Below are positions 1 through 5,235 of a stretch of 5,235 bases of DNA, piece after piece (position 1 is the first letter of the stretch; every line of letters begins with the position of its first letter). A model generated the notes under the pieces. It ran no database searches, was not told the DNA's origin, and was given only the letters and a program-made list of their open reading frames with translations. The DNA is from GWF2-43-63 sp964559205. Its GTDB lineage: Bacteria; Bacteroidota; Bacteroidia; Bacteroidales; DTU049. The stretch spans positions 1 to 5,235 of the forward strand of contig CAZLHV010000224.1 in assembly GCA_964559205.1 (NCBI GenBank), given 5' to 3'. Made by a program: the position numbers and the translations under genes.

Positions 1-640
1 GGTAGTCACCAGCTTCCGGATCATATGAGCCATTTTCATCGGCATCGTAGAAAGGTGCCAGATAATAAGACTGATTCAAAAATGGATCACCATGGGCTGG
101 ATAAGTACGGAAATAGGCAGGAATACTGTAGTCGGGATATTCTGCTGGATTTGCTCTCCATGAAAGAAATTCGTCAACATCCTTGCGATAGATGACATTC
201 ATTTTATCATACTTGATACAGGTCTCTGCACTTACCGAAGCAGTACCATCAATTGTTAATGGACCAGGGAAGAAGTCATTACCAACTTGACGGTAGCGGT
301 GTGCAGCAAGCTTCAACTGACCATTAACGTCAGTTCCACCAATCCAGAGGGCACCTGCAAACATCGAAGTTTTCTTCGATCCGTATGGGATTTCATATTC
401 AGATACATCGGCCAGATCCCACCACATATCTCCACCCGAGTTAATACGGGCACGGACGTTGTTCACTTTAAGTTCGGTACTAACCGCTCCCGGTAAACAG
501 CCGGCAGCTTTATTCTGAAGCTCCTGTGTTTGACGCTGCTGGGAACGGTTTTCATCCACCGGCACCTTTCTGGCAAACGAGCTCATCGCCAGACCAGCAA
601 GTCCGATAAATAACAATGATGCAATTATATTCTTTTTCAT
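1..640 (-). CDS. Exported surface or extracellular protein of unknown function, N-terminal part (C-terminus outside window)
   Basis: The 213 visible residues are open to the left edge. The start ATG at 638-640 gives a clear signal peptide: MKKN, a hydrophobic run, then a probable cleavage site near SSFA/RK (residues 20-24). Residues 58-130 carry a block rich in Gly and Trp (GGDMWWDL at 69-76, GALWIGG at 96-102, LKLAAHRYRQ at 109-118, GNDFFPGPL at 120-128). I recognise this block from large uncharacterised Bacteroidota secreted proteins, many of which end in a type IX secretion sorting domain; that end is not visible here. Residues 199-212 match an acidic Ca2+-binding loop (Asp199, Asp201, Asn203, Asp207, Asp212). 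Cys48 and Cys141 could form a disulfide. The gene begins 21 bp after the TonB-dependent receptor stop, so the two are probably co-transcribed and may act together at the cell surface. Substrate and enzymatic activity are unknown; no catalytic motif is visible. The existence of the gene is nearly certain, its role is not. Confidence 0.9.
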   Translation of the reverse strand, partial: MKKNIIASLLFIGLAGLAMSSFARKVPVDENRSQQRQTQELQNKAAGCLPGAVSTELKVNNVRARINSGGDMWWDLADVSEYEIPYGSKKTSMFAGALWIGGTDVNGQLKLAAHRYRQVGNDFFPGPLTIDGTASVSAETCIKYDKMNVIYRKDVDEFLSWRANPAEYPDYSIPAYFRTYPAHGDPFLNQSYYLAPFYDADENGSYDPEAGDY

Positions 641-653
641 ATTACGGATTTTT

Positions 654-663
654 TTGGTTGGTT
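654..663 (-). promoter_or_regulatory. AACCAACC leader motif before the secreted-protein start
   Basis: On the minus strand this reads AACCAACCAA and ends 13 nt before the ATG at 640. It overlaps the TAA stop of the receptor gene (662-664). No purine-rich Shine-Dalgarno sequence is present in the 21-bp gap. The same octamer precedes the other two starts in the window. Its role (translation, mRNA stability or transcription) is not known to me. Confidence 0.4.
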
Positions 664-3600
664 AGAAACTGAAGGCAACGCCAAAACGAAGTCTTCTCGG
701 CAAGCTGTAATTATAAGGGCTATTGACCTTCATGGCATACAGGGTACGGAACGCCTCGGGATCTACCTGTGATTCAATACCTGCCTGATACTCAGCAGCT
801 GCAAGATAACCATCATCGTCTGGATTACCAGTAGAACGGTAAACTGCAAGGATGTTTTTACTGTTAAGCACATTGAGCACCTCGAGATATACATTCAGCA
901 CGGTTTCCTTTTTACCAATCTTAATGTCGATATCGCGGTCAACACGTGCATCGATGCGGAATGACCAAGGAAGACGACTACCGTTGATCATACCCTGAAG
1001 CATGTAGCTGGAGCCACCTAACTGACTCGATACAATATTGCTTGACTTGCTGTAAGGAGTTCCTGAACCACCGGTGAATGTGAAGTTAACACCAGTATTC
1101 TGGAGCAACGGGGTCACTTTAACTTTTCCGTCACCAACTTTCTTGGTGATTTTCGGACCATTATATTTTTTACCAGAACCATAACGATAGTCAAGCACCA
1201 GTGTAAATGCATGACGGCGGTCAAAATCAAGTGGGTTCAGCGTTCTGAGGTTTGGCTGGCCAGAGCGCACGAGATTCACACCCGATGTGGAAGATGAACC
1301 TGTACCATCAGCAAACTGTAAGGTGTAGCTAGCTTTCATCCAAACATTGGCGTTACGGCGCAGGTCATAACTAACAGTCATTCCCTTGACGGTTCCAAAG
1401 TCTATATTATTATAGGAGTAGTAGTCGATCGGGTATCCGCCAAAGAAACGGAAAGCTTGTACCAGATCACGCATTTCGCGGTAGTAAGCTGAGAACTTCA
1501 AAGCCGATTTTACACTCAACAACTGCTGGAAACCAAGTTCATAGTCAACTGTTTTTTCGGGCTTGAGGGCTGGATTGTTGATGAAGCCCTGAGCACGAGC
1601 CTGAATAAAATAGTAATCAGTTGGGTCAAGCTGTAATCCCGATGTGGGACGTTTTGAGGTCACGTCGTAGTGAGCAAAAAACAATGCTTCGTCAGAAATC
1701 GGGAATGAGAAAGAAATACGCGGCATGTAAGTAATCTGTGGGGTATAATCCTTAAACGCTGCCGAGGTTGGTTTGGTCAGTGAGGGATCCACAAGATAAG
1801 GTGCAATTCCGCTTGATGTACTGATTAATGATGGATCGGTGATTTCGATACCCTGAGCATTGTACCATGTGTCGCCATCGCGGTAACCCAATACTGCAGT
1901 TGGACTGTTTACATTATCCACATAAACCACATAATCATCACCCATATTGGAAGGATGCTCAAAATCGCCTACCTGACCCACAGTTTTAGCTTCATAGAAC
2001 AAATACTTGTCTTTCAAAACCATCTGGTTGGCATCAAAGCGGTCTACGCGAACACCTATATTGAAAATCAGATCCTTAAAGGCGAATTTATCCTGAATAT
2101 AACCAGCCATGTAAATGGGTTCGAATGCTGGGATTTCACGGGTATAGTTTCCACGCTCGTCTTTCTTGGTAAAGAAATCGTCAAAGCTTGGGCGGGTAGT
2201 GAGCTTATTGCCTTTATAATCGTATCCGTAGTAGTTCACATACGAGTTACCTTCATTCAGGAGCTCATCAGCTGAGAACCAGTCGATCTGGAAAAGTGAG
2301 GGATCGTAAGAATCGACATCAATCCAGTCAGTACCTTCGGTATCCAGACCAAGAGCCTCACGAAGATTGTAGTCAAATTCAGCCTGACTTGCACCATCAA
2401 ATAAACGGTCATATTCAACTGTGTCCTGAAAAATATTGTATTCGTCGTATATAAAAATAGGTACAGAGTCGAGCTGCTCGATATGCTTATTGGTGAGCTG
2501 TCTCATGCGGGTCCAAAGCGAAACAGGAGCATAACCTATTGCGGCATCCTGACGTTGCTCATACTGAACTCCAAACTGGAATGCATGATTTCCAACGTCA
2601 GCTGAAGCATTGGCAGTAATAGCCATTTGGGTTGCATCGAACTTCGAATATGAATTATAGGCTGTTCCGGGAGCCGACCACAAACCATAAATTGATTCGG
2701 GTTGCTGCCCGTTGAGAAGAGCACCACCATTCTGAATCAGTGTGTAGTTTGAATAAAAACCACTGCTGAGAGGATAGAGGTCATAATAGCGCGATGTGTA
2801 ATTGGCCACAATTGGGTTATAGGGGCCTGGATCGAAAGTGACCAAAGTGTCGTAGAAGTTGTTCAACACATATACATTATATAAACCATACTCTTCGAGA
2901 TCAGTGAGTTCGTAAGATTTGGTTTTATACGTATTGAATGTTCCCCAGTGACCATATTTGAACAGATCGTCCTTGTGTTCAGGATCCTGAATCACCTGAT
3001 TGTACTTTGAATAGTCGGCCTGAATATTATAGAACACGTTTTTAATCAGTGACTTGCTGGCAGTATCGGCATTGAAGCGTTGGGTAAAGCGGCCAAATAC
3101 ACGCCATGTGTAATCGATAACCTGAGGATAGTTCTTGTAATTAAAAAGACTATAGTCGTGGATGTATGCAATGTTATTGTTGTAATTGATCGAAGCACCG
3201 AAGGTCAGGTTGGTTGTGCTGGTTGTTCTGACGTCAATTTTCGCCGAAACATTCGCACTGCGTGAAGGTGATTCGATTTTTGCCTTAAGATGTTCGAAAT
3301 TCTCGGGACGGACAAACTGAGCATTCTGGAATGAGCCAAATCCAAGTCCTGTTGGACGAAGCGGATTTTCTTCGATGTAAGCTAGATACTCGTCAGATGC
3401 TACCTCAAGACCATTTGCAAAAGGTGAATTGTCCTTTTCATAAGAAAACTCGCCGGCAATGAAAAAGCCGAGCAAAGATGTTTCTTTAGTGGTATCACGA
3501 CCTTTAAGCAGTGGCCCCTGAATGAATAATCCTAAAAGGTTATAGTCGTAAGCATCGAGGAGTTTGGAAGTGACAAGCTCGGCGCCCATCCCAAACTCGC

Positions 3601-4285
3601 GGCTTGCACCTTTGGTGGTGATGTTCACCACACCGCCTGTTGCATCACCATACTGAGCAGGCAAACCACCAGTGATCACTGTAACTTGCTCAAGTGCTGA
3701 TTTTGGAAGAGATGAAGAACCACGAACACGCACTCCGTCGATATACATCACTGTACCTTCTGTACGAGAACCACGGATGGAACCCATTTCACCGTCAGAA
3801 GAAAACACACCTCCAACCGTTACTGCCACCGATGTGGCATCGCGGCCGGGCATCTTTTCAATTTCTTCGGAAGTAACCGTACCACCAGAAGAACCGCCGT
3901 CTTTCTCGATCAGAGGCACTTTATAATCAACCACCTCGAAGGTTGTCAGAGTCACTGCAGTAGACTCCATTTCAATATCGAGGAATGTAATCTGGTCAGA
4001 TTTTACAAGCACGCCGGCGTACATAAGTGGCTTGTAGCCAACATAAGTGGCCTTAACATCATAAGTTCCCGGGGGGATTGGCTTAATGGTGTAATTACCA
4101 TCGAAATCGGTGGTAGATCCGCCAAAATTCTTTCCGCCGGACTCAATCACAATATTGGCAAACGGGATTGGTTCCTTGGTGTCTTTGTCCACCAGTTTCC
4201 CTTTCAGCGTTCCGGACGACTGTGCGAGTGCCATTGCACTTACAAACAAAGTCAATCCTAAGACAGAGAGTAGTTTTTGAAACAT
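662..4285 (-). CDS. TonB-dependent outer-membrane receptor with N-terminal carboxypeptidase-regulatory-like domain (SusC-like, no SusD seen)
   Basis: This is a complete 1207-residue outer-membrane beta-barrel protein. Residues 1-22 are a signal peptide ending MALAQ. Residues about 25-108 form a carboxypeptidase-regulatory-like beta-sandwich (LKGKLVDKDTKEPIPFANI, then TTDFDGNYTIKPIPPGTYDV). Residues 115-126 (TFEVVDYKVPLI) are a likely TonB box. The plug domain follows at about 128-240, with IRGSR (170-174), YIDGVRVRG (181-189) and GGLPAQYGDATGGVVNI (206-222). The rest is barrel, with many alternating aromatic strands and a C-terminal assembly signal ending in Phe (RRLRFGVAFSF). Such receptors import substrates across the outer membrane using energy from TonB-ExbBD. 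The length is normal for the SusC-like group. No cysteine occurs anywhere. Residues about 612-712 form a strongly acidic, Tyr-rich stretch, probably a large surface loop. No SusD gene follows; the next gene encodes a secreted protein instead. The start is supported by the signal peptide. The family call is firm; the substrate is unknown. Confidence 0.96.
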   Translation of the reverse strand: MFQKLLSVLGLTLFVSAMALAQSSGTLKGKLVDKDTKEPIPFANIVIESGGKNFGGSTTDFDGNYTIKPIPPGTYDVKATYVGYKPLMYAGVLVKSDQITFLDIEMESTAVTLTTFEVVDYKVPLIEKDGGSSGGTVTSEEIEKMPGRDATSVAVTVGGVFSSDGEMGSIRGSRTEGTVMYIDGVRVRGSSSLPKSALEQVTVITGGLPAQYGDATGGVVNITTKGASREFGMGAELVTSKLLDAYDYNLLGLFIQGPLLKGRDTTKETSLLGFFIAGEFSYEKDNSPFANGLEVASDEYLAYIEENPLRPTGLGFGSFQNAQFVRPENFEHLKAKIESPSRSANVSAKIDVRTTSTTNLTFGASINYNNNIAYIHDYSLFNYKNYPQVIDYTWRVFGRFTQRFNADTASKSLIKNVFYNIQADYSKYNQVIQDPEHKDDLFKYGHWGTFNTYKTKSYELTDLEEYGLYNVYVLNNFYDTLVTFDPGPYNPIVANYTSRYYDLYPLSSGFYSNYTLIQNGGALLNGQQPESIYGLWSAPGTAYNSYSKFDATQMAITANASADVGNHAFQFGVQYEQRQDAAIGYAPVSLWTRMRQLTNKHIEQLDSVPIFIYDEYNIFQDTVEYDRLFDGASQAEFDYNLREALGLDTEGTDWIDVDSYDPSLFQIDWFSADELLNEGNSYVNYYGYDYKGNKLTTRPSFDDFFTKKDERGNYTREIPAFEPIYMAGYIQDKFAFKDLIFNIGVRVDRFDANQMVLKDKYLFYEAKTVGQVGDFEHPSNMGDDYVVYVDNVNSPTAVLGYRDGDTWYNAQGIEITDPSLISTSSGIAPYLVDPSLTKPTSAAFKDYTPQITYMPRISFSFPISDEALFFAHYDVTSKRPTSGLQLDPTDYYFIQARAQGFINNPALKPEKTVDYELGFQQLLSVKSALKFSAYYREMRDLVQAFRFFGGYPIDYYSYNNIDFGTVKGMTVSYDLRRNANVWMKASYTLQFADGTGSSSTSGVNLVRSGQPNLRTLNPLDFDRRHAFTLVLDYRYGSGKKYNGPKITKKVGDGKVKVTPLLQNTGVNFTFTGGSGTPYSKSSNIVSSQLGGSSYMLQGMINGSRLPWSFRIDARVDRDIDIKIGKKETVLNVYLEVLNVLNSKNILAVYRSTGNPDDDGYLAAAEYQAGIESQVDPEAFRTLYAMKVNSPYNYSLPRRLRFGVAFSF

Positions 4286-4287
4286 AT

Positions 4288-4297
4288 GGGTTGGTTT
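4288..4297 (-). promoter_or_regulatory. AACCAACC leader motif before the receptor start
   Basis: On the minus strand this reads AAACCAACCC. The octamer AACCAACC (4289-4296) lies only 3 nt before the ATG at 4285. The preceding leader is very A/T-rich and has no Shine-Dalgarno sequence. The spacing is shorter than at the other two starts, which argues against a simple fixed-distance ribosome binding site. Confidence 0.4.
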
Positions 4298-4326
4298 ATT
4301 TTAAAAATTCTCTTTTTTTGAGCGGG

Positions 4327-4355
4327 TAAAGTTAAAAAGTTTTGCTTTTTCAGAA
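4327..4355 (-). promoter_or_regulatory. Weak candidate Bacteroidota-type promoter for the receptor operon
   Basis: On the minus strand TAACTTTA (4327-4334) matches seven of eight positions of the Bacteroidota -7 element TAnnTTTG. Upstream, after a 16-nt spacer, TTCTG (4351-4355) loosely resembles the TTTG -33 element. This would give a leader of roughly 35 nt before the receptor ATG, and the 106-bp gap is a sensible place for a promoter. The region is so A/T-rich that a match of this quality could arise by chance. Confidence 0.25.
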
Positions 4356-4369
4356 GGTATTTTTTACAC

Positions 4370-4395
4370 CTGACATAGAATAATTTTTCTGTCAG
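4370..4395. repeat. Short inverted repeat spanning the stop codon of the small membrane protein gene
   Basis: CTGACA (4370-4375) pairs perfectly with TGTCAG (4390-4395), and there is partial A/T pairing inside it around a small loop. On the minus strand the first arm contains the TGA stop (4392-4394). The stem is followed by GTGTAAAAAATACC rather than a U-tract, so it is not a standard intrinsic terminator. It could be a weak 3'-end hairpin or chance. Confidence 0.3.
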
Positions 4396-4880
4396 AGAAA
4401 CTTCGGCTGAAAAATCTCCGAATAAATAAGAGCTTTTCGAGGGTCAAAGTCCAAAAGAAGCGGATGAACAGACTTTTCAACAGAATGATAAATCTGCATG
4501 TCGCTATCAGTTGAAGTGAGTACGGATTGCAGGTCTTCCTCAGAGGTAATCTGATCGAGCGTTCCGGTAAGAGGGATGTACTGATCGAGCGAAGTGTAAA
4601 CAGGGGTGCTCTCCTCATAGCCACCCGCTTCGGTGTTTGCTTCTACCGAATAATCGATCGAAGGTTCTTGCGACGGGCTATTCGTTGTTCCTGTGAGCAT
4701 CTCCAGCAAACGATTGATTTCGTCGGTTGAGGCGGCTGGACGATTCAAGGCTTCTGCCTGTGGTGAATTCTGGCTTAGTCTTTGTTTGGCAAGAGCCTGC
4801 TGGTTGCGGGCCGATTTGCGCATTACAGACATAATTCCCCAGATGACAAAAATGACAATGAGACCGATAAAATTCTCCAT
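4392..4880 (-). CDS. Small single-pass inner-membrane protein of unknown function
   Basis: A 162-residue protein. Residues 3-20 form one hydrophobic segment (FIGLIVIFVIWGIMSVM), followed at once by Arg21, Lys22 and Arg25, so the remainder should face the cytoplasm (positive-inside rule). Residues 26-50 are Gln/Asn/Ala-rich, residues 52-62 could form a short helix (TDEINRLLEML), and residues 64-100 are Ser/Thr/Glu-rich and probably disordered. The last 20 residues hold the most conserved-looking part, DFDPRKALIYSEIF (144-157). From memory, similar DxRKAxIYSEIL endings occur on small conserved hypothetical proteins of Bacteroidota; none has a function I can name. LDQ recurs ten residues apart (98-100 and 108-110), encoded by an exact 11-bp repeat. 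The start at 4880 is the only one that keeps the whole membrane segment. Gaps of 110 bp upstream and 106 bp downstream make operon membership uncertain. Confidence 0.85.
   Translation of the reverse strand: MENFIGLIVIFVIWGIMSVMRKSARNQQALAKQRLSQNSPQAEALNRPAASTDEINRLLEMLTGTTNSPSQEPSIDYSVEANTEAGGYEESTPVYTSLDQYIPLTGTLDQITSEEDLQSVLTSTDSDMQIYHSVEKSVHPLLLDFDPRKALIYSEIFQPKFL
4551..4591 (-). repeat. Exact 11-bp direct repeat with 30-bp period inside the small membrane protein gene
   Basis: CTGATCGAGCG occurs at 4551-4561 and again at 4581-4591. In the minus-strand reading frame both copies encode Leu-Asp-Gln with identical codons, ten residues apart. It may be the remnant of a small in-frame tandem duplication or a coincidence of codon choice; the flanking residues do not match clearly. 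Confidence 0.5.
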
Positions 4881-4890
4881 GTCAGACTAT

Positions 4891-4900
4891 TTGGTTGGTT
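4891..4900 (-). promoter_or_regulatory. AACCAACC leader motif before the small membrane protein start
   Basis: On the minus strand this reads AACCAACCAA, the same ten bases as at 654-663, and ends 10 nt before the ATG at 4880. No Shine-Dalgarno sequence is seen between it and the start. The exact ten-base match between two unrelated leaders is the main support for a functional element. Confidence 0.4.
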
Positions 4901-4927
4901 TAATTCGAAATTTGCACTCTAAAATAC

Positions 4928-4974
4928 TTCCTGCTACTTTTCTGATTCCTGATGAATAAGCAAACGGCAGGAAT
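4928..4974. repeat. Overlapping inverted repeats in the gap between the LytTR gene and the small membrane protein gene
   Basis: TTCCTGC (4928-4934) and ATTCCTG (4945-4951) can each pair perfectly over seven bases with the same downstream arm, GCAGGAA (4967-4973) or CAGGAAT (4968-4974). The two pairings exclude each other. On the minus strand the run of T lies before the stem, so this is not a standard intrinsic terminator for the LytTR gene. The rest of the 110-bp gap shows only the AACCAACC motif and no clear promoter. Confidence 0.35.
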
Positions 4975-4990
4975 AAAAAAGTTTTCGGCA

Positions 4991-5235
4991 TTATAGCCTG
5001 TTGATGACATCCATGACCATCTCCTTTTTGCGTCTGGAAATGGGTATTTCGCTTCCATCCTTCATGATTATATACCCTCCGTCGTTTCTCACCACCGTTT
5101 TGATATACTCAAGGTTAATCAGGTGTGATTTATGGGGTCTGATGAAATCCTTGCCCCCAAGCTGATCTTCGATTTCCTTGAGCGTCTTGGAAACGATGAT
5201 ACGTTTGCCACCATTCAGGAAAAAGTTTGTGTAAC
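4991..5235 (-). CDS. LytTR-type DNA-binding domain protein, C-terminal part (probable response regulator, 5' end outside window)
   Basis: Eighty residues are visible, open at the right edge and ending with TAA at 4991-4993. They match most of a LytTR DNA-binding domain: YTNFFLNGGKRIIVSKTLKE, then DFIRPHKSHLINLEYI (29-44 of the visible part), then IIMKDGSEIPISRRKK (55-70). The FIRxHKSxLxN core and the G-S-E-I-P-I-S-R-R segment are the family's usual signatures. LytTR proteins bind short direct DNA repeats and most often carry an N-terminal receiver domain that is phosphorylated by a LytS-like or histidine-kinase-type sensor. The receiver is not in this window, so a one-domain or membrane-anchored LytTR protein cannot be excluded. 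Its targets are unknown; the neighbouring receptor genes are possible targets only by position. The domain call is firm, the response-regulator call is inference. Confidence 0.93.
   Translation of the reverse strand, partial: YTNFFLNGGKRIIVSKTLKEIEDQLGGKDFIRPHKSHLINLEYIKTVVRNDGGYIIMKDGSEIPISRRKKEMVMDVINRL

Noticed and set aside
287..496. Plus-strand open frame opposite the secreted-protein gene
   Set aside because: It lies wholly antisense to a minus-strand gene with a signal peptide and family motifs, and its translation has no recognisable feature.
1955..2275. Plus-strand open frame of 106 codons inside the receptor gene
   Set aside because: The receptor frame across this region shows family-typical barrel sequence without interruption, so this is an antisense shadow despite its hydrophobic stretches.
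4328..4344. Two AAAGTT-containing boxes as a LytTR binding site
   Set aside because: The boxes are about 8-9 bp apart, not the roughly 21 bp expected for a LytTR pair, and each mismatches the usual consensus in an A/T-rich region.
4334..4350. AAAAAG/CTTTTT hairpin as a terminator of the small membrane protein gene
   Set aside because: The stem is almost all A/T, and the bases after it on the minus strand (AACTTTACC) are not a U-tract.
4364..4624. Second minus-strand open frame overlapping the end of the small membrane protein gene
   Set aside because: It is an out-of-frame overlap with a better supported gene; the Arg/Leu/Ser/Phe-rich product looks like a frame shadow.
4693..4959. Plus-strand open frame of 88 codons, partly in the intergenic gap
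   Set aside because: Most of it is antisense to the small membrane protein gene, and its product has no recognisable motif.

Overview
The window looks like chromosomal DNA of a Bacteroidota bacterium, probably a moderate-GC member of Bacteroidia; the genus cannot be read from this sequence. The evidence is a TonB-dependent receptor with an N-terminal carboxypeptidase-regulatory-like domain, a LytTR regulator tail, a small membrane protein with a C-terminal motif I associate with this phylum, the absence of Shine-Dalgarno sequences, and a downstream secreted protein of a type I know only from Bacteroidota.

All four recognisable genes lie on the minus strand, so the reading order runs from right to left. 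From the right edge: (1) 4991-5235, the last 80 residues of a LytTR DNA-binding protein, whose N-terminal part lies outside the window; (2) a 110-bp gap with short inverted repeats; (3) 4392-4880, a 162-residue protein with one N-terminal membrane segment and no known function; (4) a 106-bp gap with a weak candidate promoter; (5) 662-4285, a complete 1207-residue outer-membrane TonB-dependent receptor without cysteine; (6) a gap of only 21 bp; (7) 1-640, the first 213 residues of an exported protein that runs off the left edge. I found no RNA genes, mobile elements, CRISPR arrays or plus-strand genes.

The receptor and the exported protein are almost certainly co-transcribed. They probably form one cell-envelope system: a SusC-like barrel with no SusD lipoprotein between it and its neighbour, paired instead with a large secreted, probably Ca2+-binding protein. 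Neither the substrate nor the function of this pair can be read from the sequence. The LytTR gene and the small membrane protein gene are separated by gaps of about 110 bp and may be independent units.

The most curious non-coding signal is an AACCAACC octamer 3 to 15 nt upstream of all three start codons visible in the window, where a ribosome binding site would be expected.
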